Assembly: GCA_903859215.1 (NCBI GenBank)
Contig: CAIOLW010000036.1
Span: 94,987 to 158,986 of the forward strand
From: an uncultured bacterium
GTDB taxonomy: Bacteria; Krumholzibacteriota; Krumholzibacteriia; LZORAL124-64-63
DNA: 64,000 bases
Direction of reading: 5' to 3'
The notes below the pieces were generated by a model, which saw only the letters and a program-made list of their open reading frames with translations, was not told the DNA's origin and made no database searches. This document shows, piece after piece, positions 33,240 to 42,203 of the stretch (positions are counted from its first letter, which is position 1; every line of letters starts with the position of its first letter). Both the position numbers and the translations under genes were made by a program.

Positions 33240-36200
33240 ATGGAACGATTGCCGCACACCGCCGTGCACGAACTGAAGCGCCTGCAGCGGCGCGTGCGCC
33301 GGCGCGCGCTCGCGTTCGGCCTGTTCGGGTGGTGCGCAGCGGCTGTGCCGCTGGTGACGGCGACGGTCTGGTTGGCCGGCGGCCAGGCCGCGCGCGGCGG
33401 GTTCATCGCGGCCGGGTTGAGCGTCTCCCTGCTGGCGGCGCTCGGCGGCGCGGCCTTCCACTTCCTGTGGCGGCCGTGGCGTCGCTATGCCGGGCTGCCC
33501 GCCTTTGCGCGGCACGTCGAGGCGCGCGGCGGTTTCGACAACCTGCTCGTCGCCGCCGAAGAGGCGACGCGGCTGCCCGGGCGCTGGCCCGCGACGGATG
33601 CCGTCGCGCGGGAATTGTCGCATCGCCTGGATGTGCGCGCGGCGCAGATGCTGGAAGGGGTCACGCCCGCACAGGTGCATCCGGCCGGGCGCACGCGCCT
33701 GCAGGCGCTGGCCCTGGGCGTCGGCATCGCCGCGGCCGTCGCGATGTTCGCCGGCTGGCCGGCCGCGGCGGGCCGGGGCTTCGCGCTGCTGCTCGATCCG
33801 TTGGGCGACGGGGGTGCGCGCGCCGACGGTGGACTGTTCGCGGAACCCGCGCCGCCATGGGTGATGTTCGGGGGCGGCGTCACGTTGGCTGCCAGCGACC
33901 GCGCGGCCGAATTGCAGGCCGTGCGTTGCGAGGTGCGGTACGGCGAGGCCGCCTGGACGACATTCGACGCGAGCCCGGCTGCGGCGGCGACGCCGGCTGC
34001 CGGGTCCGCTCCGCTGGCTGTGGCCGGCCGGCGCTGGACGGCCTCGGTCTCGGACGTGCGAGAGGATTTCAGCTGGCGTTTCCGGCGCGGCGACGTGACC
34101 ACGGCGATCGGCCATGTCGTCGTGCGGCGCCCGCCGCTGCTGGCGCAACTTTCGGCGCGTGTCGAGCCTCCGGCCTACACGGGCCTGCCCGCGACGCAGG
34201 TCGAACGCCTGCCCGCGCTGAGCGAGGTGCCAGCGGGAAGCCACGTCACGTTGTCGGGTCGCGCCGGCCACGATGTGGCGGCGGCGTGGCTGGCCCTGGC
34301 CGGCGGGGACAGCGTGGCGATGAAGGTCGACGGCGCGGGTGTCTCGACGACCCTGGCCGTGACGTCGGATGTCGCGTTCTCGGTCGGCCTGCGCGACGGG
34401 TTCGGCCTCGAGACGCACGACCCGCTCGAATACCGCCTCAGCGCGCTGGCAGACCAGCCTCCCGGCGTGATGCTCACGCGGCCGGGGGATGACGGTCGCC
34501 TGCCTCTGGACGGCAAGCTCAACCTCCTGGTCGAGGCCAGCGACGACTTCGGCCTGCGGCGGTTGGACCTGCTCGCCGGTCGGGGCGGCGGCGCCGAAGG
34601 TCGCCGCGATCCAGGCGCGGCGCTCGCCTTCGGGCCCCGCGCCTCGGGGCAGTGGCAGGCGCTGCACACGGCGGCGGGCGACCTGCGCGTGCGCGCCCAG
34701 GCGGCGGACGCCTCGGGATTGCCCCTGCGCGCAGCGCTGGCGCTCGAGGTCGACGCGGGCGCGCTCGAACTCGTGCCGGGCGACATCCTGGAGATCGCGG
34801 TCGAAGCCAGGGACAACCTTTCGCCGGGCGATGGACAGGTGGGGCGGTCGGTGGTGCTGCGCCTCCTGCTGCCCTCGGCCTCGAGCGTGCTGACGGCCCA
34901 GGCCGATTCGGCGCGCGCAAGCCGGGCCCAGCTCGCGGACGCGCAGGGCCGCAGCCGGCAACTGGACGCGGACCTCGAACGGCTGGCCCGCGAGCTGCTC
35001 AAGAACCCGGTCACCGACTGGGCCCGCCAGCAGGAGATCCAGGCGGCGCTGGAGCGCCAGCAGCAGATGCAGAAGGAACTCGCCAGGGTGGCGGCGGAGC
35101 TGCAGCGCCAGATGGATGAACTGGCGCGCGGCGGGTTGACTTCCGAGGAGCAGATGAACCGGTCCGAACAGTTGTCGGACCTGCTGACGCCGCCCACCTC
35201 CGAGCCCCTCGAGGAACTGCTCAAGCGCCTCGAGGCGGCGGACGGGAAGGTGGCTCCCGAGGATGTCGCGCGCGCGATGGAACAGGTCTCTCAGGCGCAG
35301 AAGGACCTGGCGCGGCGGCTCGACGCCGCGCTCGCGGTGATGAAGCGCATGGCGGACGAACAGCGCCTCGAGGGAATGACGTCCCTGCTCGAGGACCTGA
35401 TGCGGAAGCAGCAGGAGCTTGCGGACCTCAGTCGCGAACTGGACGCAAGCCCTCCGTCCGAACACGGCGACCAGGGCAAGCAGCAGGGCGACCGCGACGC
35501 GAAGAGCGCCGAACTGGCCCGCCGGCAGGAGGCGCTTGCCCGCCAACTCGACGAATTGCGCCAGAAGCTCGAGCAGGCGCTGGCCGAGCGGAGCGAATCG
35601 AAGCCAGGCGACAGCAAATCCGGCGACAGCAAGCCCGGGGAGAGCAAGTCCGGGGAGAGCAAGCCCGGCGACAGCAAGTCCGGCGAGAGCAAGCCCGGCG
35701 ACAGCAAGTCCGGCCAGTCGTCCTCGCAGCAGGAACAGGCCATGCGCGACGCGCTGGACAAGCTGAAGAAGCAGCAGTCCGACGGGCGCATGGACAAGGC
35801 CTCGAAGGCGCTCCAGCAGCTGGACCCGGAACAGGCGGCGCGCATGCAACAGCAGGCCCTGCGCGACCTCGGCTCGCTGTACAGCGTCCTTGTGGCTTCG
35901 CAGCAGGCCATGCAGTCCGCCCTCAAGATGGAGCAGGTTTCGTCATTGCGCGGGCTGGCCGCGGACCTGCTTGCGCTGTCCGAGCGGCAGGAGGACCTGG
36001 GGTCGCGCATCCCTGTCCAGCTGCAGGACGTGCGCAACGTCGAACTGACGCGGCAGCAGCATCGCCTCCAGAAGGCCGCGATCGGCACGCGCGAAAGGCT
36101 GGCCGTGCTCATGCGCGAGGCGCCGAACCGGATCATGAAGCTGCTCGAGAAGCTGGACGGCCTCATCGAGGAGATGGGCGGCGGCGTGCGCGCGCTCGAC

Positions 36201-36920
36201 GAGGGACGCGCGGCCGCGGCCCGCGAATCGGCTGGGCGCAGCCTTGCCGAGTGCAACCGCATCGTCATCGGCCTGCTCACCGAGGCGCAGATGTCCAGCA
36301 GCGGCGGCAGCGGCGGTGGCGGGCAGCAGTCGGCGAGCGAGCAGTTGCAGGAACTGGCGAGGAAGCAGGCGGAGGTCAACGGCGTCACCGAGGAGCTTCG
36401 GCAGATGCTCGCCGACCGGGGCATCAGCCAGTCCGCCCGCGCGCAGATGCAGCGCCTCGGGCAGCAGCAGGCCCAACTGGGCCAGGAACTGGGCCGCATC
36501 GCCGAGGCCGAGCGCCAGCGCCCGAGCGGCGACGGGGCGCGTCTGCTGGGGGATCTCGGCGAACTGGGCCGGCAGATGGAGCGGGTCGGCGGCGACCTCG
36601 GTGACGGCCAGGTGGACCAGGCAACGCTGCAGAGGCAGGATCGCATCCTGGGCCGGCTGCTCGACGCCCGCAATTCGGCGCGCGAGCGCGACTACAGTTC
36701 GCGGCGCGAGAGCCGCTCGGCGTCGCGGATGTACGCGCCGCAGACCGGCGAGGCCGGGCGGGGCGAAAGCGATGGCGGGCCGGACGCGCGCCAGCGCTAC
36801 CGGCGGCTGGAGGACGCGCCCCTGGAGTACCGCGAGCTGGTGCGGCGCTATTTCGCCGCCATCGATTCGCTGCGTCGCAGTGACGCCGTCCGTCCCGGCG
36901 AGCCGGGGGTGCTGCCGTGA
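33240..36920 (+). CDS. DUF4175-like membrane protein with long coiled coils
   Basis: This is a 1226-residue protein. Two hydrophobic segments (about residues 25-75) and another near 165-185 place the N-terminus in the inner membrane. The following 400 residues contain Ig-like stretches (SARVEPPAYTGLP, GSHVTLSGRAGHDVAAAWLAL). From about 570 it is mostly Gln/Glu/Arg-rich helix (QQEIQAALERQQQMQKELARV) predicted as coiled coil, interrupted at 788-827 by eight five-residue repeats (KPGDS/KSGES). A Gly-rich hinge (SSGGSGGGGQQ) is near 1020. The layout matches DUF4175-type proteins; function is unknown, though the neighbourhood suggests an envelope stress or secretion role. It overlaps the TPR gene by four bases. 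Confidence 0.7.
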   Translation: MERLPHTAVHELKRLQRRVRRRALAFGLFGWCAAAVPLVTATVWLAGGQAARGGFIAAGLSVSLLAALGGAAFHFLWRPWRRYAGLPAFARHVEARGGFDNLLVAAEEATRLPGRWPATDAVARELSHRLDVRAAQMLEGVTPAQVHPAGRTRLQALALGVGIAAAVAMFAGWPAAAGRGFALLLDPLGDGGARADGGLFAEPAPPWVMFGGGVTLAASDRAAELQAVRCEVRYGEAAWTTFDASPAAAATPAAGSAPLAVAGRRWTASVSDVREDFSWRFRRGDVTTAIGHVVVRRPPLLAQLSARVEPPAYTGLPATQVERLPALSEVPAGSHVTLSGRAGHDVAAAWLALAGGDSVAMKVDGAGVSTTLAVTSDVAFSVGLRDGFGLETHDPLEYRLSALADQPPGVMLTRPGDDGRLPLDGKLNLLVEASDDFGLRRLDLLAGRGGGAEGRRDPGAALAFGPRASGQWQALHTAAGDLRVRAQAADASGLPLRAALALEVDAGALELVPGDILEIAVEARDNLSPGDGQVGRSVVLRLLLPSASSVLTAQADSARASRAQLADAQGRSRQLDADLERLARELLKNPVTDWARQQEIQAALERQQQMQKELARVAAELQRQMDELARGGLTSEEQMNRSEQLSDLLTPPTSEPLEELLKRLEAADGKVAPEDVARAMEQVSQAQKDLARRLDAALAVMKRMADEQRLEGMTSLLEDLMRKQQELADLSRELDASPPSEHGDQGKQQGDRDAKSAELARRQEALARQLDELRQKLEQALAERSESKPGDSKSGDSKPGESKSGESKPGDSKSGESKPGDSKSGQSSSQQEQAMRDALDKLKKQQSDGRMDKASKALQQLDPEQAARMQQQALRDLGSLYSVLVASQQAMQSALKMEQVSSLRGLAADLLALSERQEDLGSRIPVQLQDVRNVELTRQQHRLQKAAIGTRERLAVLMREAPNRIMKLLEKLDGLIEEMGGGVRALDEGRAAAARESAGRSLAECNRIVIGLLTEAQMSSSGGSGGGGQQSASEQLQELARKQAEVNGVTEELRQMLADRGISQSARAQMQRLGQQQAQLGQELGRIAEAERQRPSGDGARLLGDLGELGRQMERVGGDLGDGQVDQATLQRQDRILGRLLDARNSARERDYSSRRESRSASRMYAPQTGEAGRGESDGGPDARQRYRRLEDAPLEYRELVRRYFAAIDSLRRSDAVRPGEPGVLP
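35601..35720 (+). repeat. 15-bp in-frame minisatellite, 8 copies
   Basis: Eight consecutive 15-base units of the type aagcccggcgacagc encode alternating KPG[DE]S and KSG[DEQ]S in the coiled-coil protein. Units differ at a few positions, so this is an old expansion that could still change length without shifting frame. Confidence 0.9.
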
Positions 36921-38929
36921 AGCGGCGCGCCACCCTGGTCCGGCGCGTCTGCGCCGCGCTCCTGCTCGCCCTCGTCGCGGCGGCGCCGCTCGCCGTCCGG
37001 GCCCAGGCGGGGGGCGGTGCGCCCGCCGAGCCCGGGTTGCCGCCGCTGCCGACGCGCCCGCCGCTGTCCGAGCGCCTCCCGAAGGGGGCGGCGATGGGGA
37101 GCGTGGACATCATGGAACTGCGTCGTCGCCTGGGCGAGCTCGACCGCCTGCTGCTGCTGGGCAGCGCGGCGCGTGCGCAGGCGATGCTGGACGACCTCGC
37201 GCAGCACTCGGCGCTGGAACGGGAACTCGTGCCCCGGCGCATCACGCTGGACCAGCTTCGCGGCGACCATGCCGCGGCCGTAGAGTTGTGCCGCAAGGCG
37301 GTCACCGACGAACCGCGCAACGCCGGCCTGTGGCGCGAACTGGCCGTGTCGCTGCTCGCGCTCGACAAACCCGACTCGGCGCGGCTGGCCCTGGACAGGT
37401 TCCTGGCCAACAGCCCCAACGCGCGCAGCGCGGGCATCGTCGCGGTCGACATGCTACGCGGCGCCGCGCGGCCGCGCGCGGCGCTGGCGGTGATCGACTC
37501 GCTGCGCGGCGTCCTCAGCGAACCGCACTTCCTCGGCATCGAGCGCGCCTCCGTGCTGCTGGCGGTCGATCGCCAGGAAGACGCGGCGGACGAGGCCCAC
37601 GCCGAACTCGTGGCGGGACCCTACAACCTGGCGTTGCTGCGCACGGGACTCCTGGAGGGGCCCTACAAGGCGGGGCACGCCGCGCGATTCCTGGCGCGGT
37701 TGCAGGTCCTGGCCGGGCAGCCGGGCGGGTCGACGGCGGCGCTCGTGCTGGCGGCAGACCTCGAGATCGTCGAGGGGAGGGCCGCCGCCGCGTTCGCGAT
37801 CGCCGAGCCGATGCTGGCCCGGCCGGACGGGGCGATGCAACTGCTCCAGAACGCGGTCGTGCTGCTTCGCGAGCGGAACCAGGACGCGGCCGGGGCGGCG
37901 AAGACGCCCGAGGCCCAGGCGACGATCGATTACCTGCTCCCGCTGCTGGACCGCCTTGTCGTCGCCGGCGGCGCGGCCAGCCTGCGCGCGAGCGCCGCCG
38001 ACCTGCTGGCCGAGACCTGCGAACTGGCGCTCGGGCGAGGCCTGTTGGGCAATGATCCGCGCGCTGCCGTGGTGCGGTTCGACGACATGCTCGGCCGGGT
38101 GCGCGCGGCGAATCCCGGCAGCGAGTACCTTTACTCGTCTCGCATCAAGCTGGCGGCCTACCGGCGCGACGTGCTGCACGAGGCGGCCGCTGCCGCCCGT
38201 GGCCTCGAGCGGCTCGCCACCGACATGAACCTGCCGACCGAGGGCCTGGCCATGGTGCGCCTGACGCTCGGCGAGTGCTACCTGGCGGCGGGAGACACCG
38301 CGCGCGGCCGACAGGTGCTGACGGCGCTCGGCCGCGACCCGCAGTTCCGGCTGGCCGGCGGCGACGCGCACTTCAACCTGGCCCGGCTCGACCTGGCCGA
38401 GGGCAACTACGCGACCGCGCGCGATCGTTTCGCCGTCATCGCCATGGACAATCCCGCGGCGCCCTATGCCAATGACGCACTGGACCTCGGCCTGGCGCTG
38501 GCCGAGGAGCTGGAAAATCCCGGGGGCGGCCCGACGATCCTGCAGTGGTACGCGCAGGCCGTATACGCGGACCTGACCGCGCAGCCGGTGGCGCACCTGC
38601 AGGCGCTCGAACGGTTCGTGCAGGAGGCCTCGACGCGCCTGGACCCGACCGAGCCGCAGCACCTGCTTGAACGCGGCCGCTGGGAACTGGCCCACGCGCT
38701 GGTCGTCGCCGGCAGGCGCGCGGACGGCCTCGCGCAACTGGACGAGATCGTCGCGCGCCACCCCGACGGCCGCTACCCGGCGGCGGCCCTGCAACTGAAG
38801 GGACAGCTGCTGGTCGAGGACGGGCAGGCCGACCTGGCCCGCGACGCCTGGCAACGGCTGCTGTCGCAGTACCCCGGTTTCCTGTTCAGTGACGATGTTC
38901 GAGACGACCTGCGGAGGCTGCCGCATTGA
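36917..38929 (+). CDS. Secreted tetratricopeptide-repeat protein
   Basis: This 670-residue protein has a signal peptide (VCAALLLALVAAAPLAVRA) and a disordered proline-rich segment before about 16 helix-turn-helix units. TPR features are evident: HAAAVELCRKAVTDEPRNAGLWRELAVSLLALDKPDSARLALDRFL near residues 115-160, and near 440-510 the run YLAAGDTARGRQVLTALG...FNLARLDLAEGNYATARDRF. It is probably periplasmic and acts as a scaffold. It begins with GTG 36917 overlapping the coiled-coil gene and ends overlapping the TTG of the next gene, so translation is coupled on both sides. Confidence 0.8.
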   Translation: MKRRATLVRRVCAALLLALVAAAPLAVRAQAGGGAPAEPGLPPLPTRPPLSERLPKGAAMGSVDIMELRRRLGELDRLLLLGSAARAQAMLDDLAQHSALERELVPRRITLDQLRGDHAAAVELCRKAVTDEPRNAGLWRELAVSLLALDKPDSARLALDRFLANSPNARSAGIVAVDMLRGAARPRAALAVIDSLRGVLSEPHFLGIERASVLLAVDRQEDAADEAHAELVAGPYNLALLRTGLLEGPYKAGHAARFLARLQVLAGQPGGSTAALVLAADLEIVEGRAAAAFAIAEPMLARPDGAMQLLQNAVVLLRERNQDAAGAAKTPEAQATIDYLLPLLDRLVVAGGAASLRASAADLLAETCELALGRGLLGNDPRAAVVRFDDMLGRVRAANPGSEYLYSSRIKLAAYRRDVLHEAAAAARGLERLATDMNLPTEGLAMVRLTLGECYLAAGDTARGRQVLTALGRDPQFRLAGGDAHFNLARLDLAEGNYATARDRFAVIAMDNPAAPYANDALDLGLALAEELENPGGGPTILQWYAQAVYADLTAQPVAHLQALERFVQEASTRLDPTEPQHLLERGRWELAHALVVAGRRADGLAQLDEIVARHPDGRYPAAALQLKGQLLVEDGQADLARDAWQRLLSQYPGFLFSDDVRDDLRRLPH

Positions 38930-40236
38930 CCACGACGCCAGGCAACTTGACAACGCGCCGCCGCCCGGGCCCCTGCCTGCGCGTCGCGCTGTTCCTCGCC
39001 CTGCTGTTCACCACGGCGGCAGGGCCCGCCCGCGCCGCGAACTGGCTGCTGCTGCCGATGGACTTGACGCAGCACAACCACCTGCGCGCCTACGGCGTGG
39101 CGTTCCACACGCTGCAGGCCGGCGACAAGGTCAACTGGCTGCTCAACTACCGCGGAGGCAGCTTTCTTCTGAAGGATACCGAACGCGTGCGCCTGGACGC
39201 GCGGCTGCTGGGTGTGGACTTCGAGGAGAAGACCGATGCCGACGTGGCGTCGATCAGGGCGGTCGTGGCGCAGGAGAACATGGACGACGTGCTGCTCGAA
39301 ACGCCGCCGCGCATTGCCGTCTACAGCCCGCCGTACATGCAGCCGTGGGATGACGCCGTCACGCTGGCGCTGACCTATGCCGAAGTGCCCTATGACATCG
39401 TGTACGACACCGACGTGCTGTCGGGGAAGCTGCACGACTACGACTGGCTGCACCTGCACCACGAGGATTTCACGGGGCAGTACGGCAAGTTCTACGCGAG
39501 CTTCGGGCTCGAGCCGTGGTACCTGGAGCAGAAGCACTTCCAGGAGGAGCTGGCGGCGAAGCTCGGCTACGCCACGGTCTGGCAGGAGAAGCACGCCGTG
39601 GCCCTGACCATCCACAACTACGTCGAGGGCGGCGGCTTCCTGTTCGCGATGTGCTCGGCGACCGATTCGATCGACATCGCCCTGGCGTGGCTCGGGGTGG
39701 ACATCGTCGGCGAACCGTACGACGGCACCCCGATCGATCCGGATTACCGGCGAAAGGCCGACTTCTCGCGCACGTTCGCCTTCGAGAACATCAAGCTGAC
39801 GACCAACCCGATGGTGTACGAGTATTCGGATCTCGACACGAGCAACTACTCGCAGATGCGCGGGGCCGAGGCCGACTACTTCACGCTCTTCGCCTTCGCC
39901 GCCAAGTACGACCCCGTGCCGGCGATGCTGACCCAGGACCACGCCAACGTCATCAACGGGTTCCTGGGCCAGACCACCGGTTACCACAGCCGGTACATCA
40001 AGCGCTCGGTGATCCCGCTGGCGCAGGTCGACGGCACCGACGAGGTGAAGTACCTGCACGGCAAATGCGGCCAGGGCACGTTCACGTTCCTGGGCGGGCA
40101 CGACCCGGAGGACTACCAGCACCGCGTCGGTGACCCGCCCACGGACCTGGACCTGTATCCCACTTCGCCGGGTTACCGCCTGATCCTCAACAACGTCCTG
40201 TTCCCGGCGGCCCGCCAAAAGCCCCAGAAGACGTAG
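38926..40236 (+). CDS. FCB-conserved secreted protein often labelled 'asparagine synthetase B'
   Basis: This is a 436-residue protein with a signal peptide (VALFLALLFTTAAGPARA). It is strongly similar, from memory, to a family in Bacteroidota: LLLPMDLTQHNHLRAYGVAF, VNWLLNYRGGSF, PPRIAVYSP, WLHLHHEDFTGQYGKF, GGGFLFAMCSATDSIDIALA, GFLGQTTGY, TFLGGHDPEDYQHRVGDPPT and the ending LILNNVLFPAARQKPQKT all belong to it. Databases call the family asparagine synthetase B, but no ATP-pyrophosphatase or glutaminase motif of AsnB is visible; a GATase1-like or DUF4159-like fold is more plausible. TTG 38926 has GGAGG 8 bases upstream and overlaps the TPR gene stop. Confidence 0.75.
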   Translation: MTTTPGNLTTRRRPGPCLRVALFLALLFTTAAGPARAANWLLLPMDLTQHNHLRAYGVAFHTLQAGDKVNWLLNYRGGSFLLKDTERVRLDARLLGVDFEEKTDADVASIRAVVAQENMDDVLLETPPRIAVYSPPYMQPWDDAVTLALTYAEVPYDIVYDTDVLSGKLHDYDWLHLHHEDFTGQYGKFYASFGLEPWYLEQKHFQEELAAKLGYATVWQEKHAVALTIHNYVEGGGFLFAMCSATDSIDIALAWLGVDIVGEPYDGTPIDPDYRRKADFSRTFAFENIKLTTNPMVYEYSDLDTSNYSQMRGAEADYFTLFAFAAKYDPVPAMLTQDHANVINGFLGQTTGYHSRYIKRSVIPLAQVDGTDEVKYLHGKCGQGTFTFLGGHDPEDYQHRVGDPPTDLDLYPTSPGYRLILNNVLFPAARQKPQKT

Positions 40237-40345
40237 CACCGGGGAGGCGCGTTTTGGGGGGCGCGATACCTGAGTATTTTGCTATGTTATTGACCGGCCT
40301 GCGGGGCTTTCACCTTATCCGAAGGGCCGAGGGAGGGCATGGGGG

Positions 40346-40531
40346 ATGGAATATCCGGAATGCAGGAAATGCGGCGAAGGCGTACTGCTGCCGTTGTCCG
40401 ATTACGGCCGTGACGGTGCGGCGATCCACTTCAAGGCGTGGGTCTGCCACAATCCCGGGTGCGGGTTCAGCATCCGCATCGACAACGGGGAGATCAGCTT
40501 CGGCAAGGGGCTGCGCGAGTCCGTGAAGTAG
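40346..40531 (+). CDS. Small zinc-ribbon protein
   Basis: This 61-residue protein has two cysteine pairs, CRKCG near the start and CHNPGC in the middle (Cys 6, 9, 33, 38), separated by LLPLSDYGRDGAAIHFKAWV. This is the pattern of a single treble-clef or rubredoxin-like zinc ribbon. Function is unknown. GGGAGGGCATGGGGG precedes ATG 40346. The gap before it (40237-40345) carries an extended -10-like TGC-TATGTT at 40280-40288 without a good -35. Confidence 0.6.
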   Translation: MEYPECRKCGEGVLLPLSDYGRDGAAIHFKAWVCHNPGCGFSIRIDNGEISFGKGLRESVK

Positions 40532-40545
40532 GGGCGACGTTCCGC

Positions 40546-41355
40546 TCAGTGCCGCGTCGCCCGCCGGAGCCACCGGCCGACCAGGACCAGCATGACCAGC
40601 GAGGCGGCCGACAGGGCCACATCCGCGGGAGCGATCTTCTGCGGAACGGCGCCGGCCGGGCCCTGCGCCAGCATCACGCCCAGCGAAATCCCGTTGTGGA
40701 CGGCGTGGGCCACCCAGCACGCGGTCAGGGACCGGGTCGCCTCCCAGACGAACGCCAGCATCAATCCCACCGCGACGAGCCCGAACAGGTACCACGGTTC
40801 GCCGTGGATCAGCCCGAACACCAGCGCCGACGCTACAATCGCCGGCCACGGCCCCCACGTACGACTGAAGACGCGGTGCACCAGGCCGCGGAACACCAGT
40901 TCCTCGGCCAACGGGCCCACCAGGACCACGGCTGCGAAGGCGACGGCGATCTGGGCCGGCGTGTGCGGCAGGTTCTGTGCATAGTGGGCCAGCCACTCCG
41001 GGTCGGCGGGGTGCAGGCGCAGGGACAGTTCGGCGAGCAGGGAGCCCGGCGCCAGGGCGGCCAGGGCCATCATCACGGCGCCGACCAGCACGACGGGTTT
41101 GGGGCGATCGAGGCCGAAGTCGTGCACCGCCCGCCAGTGCCAGCGCCGGCCCAGGGCCAGCAGGGGCAGGAAGACGCCGCCGACGCTGCCGATGAGCACC
41201 GGCCCGAAGAGGCCGCGGTCGACCTGGTACCACAGCAGCTGGCAGGTGAAATTGCCCAGCATCAGGATCGCCGCCAGGGCCAGGAGGCGACCGTGGCTCC
41301 AGGTCTCCCAAAGGCCCGGTGGGGCGCCGGGCGACGCGGGCTGCTGGTTCTGCAT
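40546..41355 (-). CDS. CPBP (CAAX/Abi) family intramembrane metalloprotease
   Basis: This is a 269-residue membrane protein, from ATG 41355. Hydrophobic segments include LLALAAILMLGNFTCQLLWY, LVGAVMMALAALAPGSLLAE and IVASALVFGLIHG. The family motifs are complete: EELVFRG (Glu-Glu-x-x-x-Arg), FGLIHG (Phe-x-x-x-His) and HAVHNG (His-x-x-x-Asn). Members cleave prenylated or membrane substrates or act in bacteriocin self-protection; the substrate here is unknown. The in-frame extension to 41451 is unlikely: AAGG lies 9 bases before ATG 41355. It is the only minus-strand gene between 27338 and 57512 and stands divergent to the HAD gene. Confidence 0.85.
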   Translation of the reverse strand: MQNQQPASPGAPPGLWETWSHGRLLALAAILMLGNFTCQLLWYQVDRGLFGPVLIGSVGGVFLPLLALGRRWHWRAVHDFGLDRPKPVVLVGAVMMALAALAPGSLLAELSLRLHPADPEWLAHYAQNLPHTPAQIAVAFAAVVLVGPLAEELVFRGLVHRVFSRTWGPWPAIVASALVFGLIHGEPWYLFGLVAVGLMLAFVWEATRSLTACWVAHAVHNGISLGVMLAQGPAGAVPQKIAPADVALSAASLVMLVLVGRWLRRATRH

Positions 41356-41450
41356 GGGACGGGGCCCTTCGTGGCGGCGCGGCAGGGGCCGGAAGCCGGG
41401 TATGTGCATTCGATGCGGGAAAAGGTTAGTATGGCCCGCGGGATTCGCCA

Positions 41451-42203
41451 ATGAAAGGTGCCGATGTGGCCGTGCGCGCGATCGATGCAGTGATCTTCGA
41501 CCTCGACAATACGCTGACCGACTTCATGAAGGCGAAGGAGGACTCCATCGCCGCCGCAGTCGACGCCATGATCGATGCGGGCCTCGTGATGGGCCGGCGC
41601 GAGGCGATCGACGCCATCTTCGCGATCTACAAGGAGAAGGGCATCGAGCACCAGCGGGTGTTCAACTTCTTCCTCGAACAGACCGTCGGCCGCTCGGACG
41701 ACCGGATGCTGGCCGCCGCGGTCATCGCCTACCGGCGCGCGCGCGACGCCTCGCTGGTTCTCTACCCGCACGCGAAGCTCGTGCTCAACCGCCTGCTGAA
41801 GGACGGCTACAAGCTGGCCGTGGTCAGCGATGCGCCGCGGTTCGAAGCGTGGCTGCGCCTGACGGCGCTCGGCCTGCAGCACGCGTTCGACGTGGTCCTG
41901 ACGTTTGACGACACCGGCCATCGCAAGCCGGACCCCGAGGGGTTCCGGATGGCGTTGCAGAAGCTCGGCGTTTCCGCGGATCGCGCCATCGTCATCGGCG
42001 ACTGGAAGGAGCGCGACATCCTGGGCGGCCGCAATGCGGGCATCCACACCGTCTATGCGCGCTACGGCGACCTCTACTCGCAGTACGCCGACAAGGTGGC
42101 CGGGCAGGGGCCCGAGCCGGATGACGTGGTCGACGACCTCCTGCAACTGCTGGACGTGCTGGCGCGCCTGAACGGCACCGCCGTCGACGGAAAGGCCCAA
42201 TGA
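41451..42203 (+). CDS. HAD superfamily hydrolase
   Basis: This is a 250-residue haloacid dehalogenase-type phosphatase. Motif I is FDLDNTLTD (Asp17/Asp19 region), motif II includes VVSDAP near residue 124, motif III the Lys in HRKPDP near 162, and motif IV VIGDWKERDI near 183. A helical cap of about 70 residues lies between motifs I and II (KEDSIAAAVDAM...). Substrate cannot be deduced; class IA members act on small phosphorylated metabolites. An alternative GTG start at 41466 has AAAGG 8 bases upstream, which is better than the sequence before ATG 41451. Its end overlaps the nnr start by four bases. Confidence 0.85.
   Translation: MKGADVAVRAIDAVIFDLDNTLTDFMKAKEDSIAAAVDAMIDAGLVMGRREAIDAIFAIYKEKGIEHQRVFNFFLEQTVGRSDDRMLAAAVIAYRRARDASLVLYPHAKLVLNRLLKDGYKLAVVSDAPRFEAWLRLTALGLQHAFDVVLTFDDTGHRKPDPEGFRMALQKLGVSADRAIVIGDWKERDILGGRNAGIHTVYARYGDLYSQYADKVAGQGPEPDDVVDDLLQLLDVLARLNGTAVDGKAQ

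Noticed and set aside
38926-40236. Asparagine synthetase B function
   Set aside because: The name is attached to the family in databases as I recall, but the protein has a signal peptide and neither the N-terminal Cys glutaminase nor the PP-loop SGGxDS motif of AsnB.
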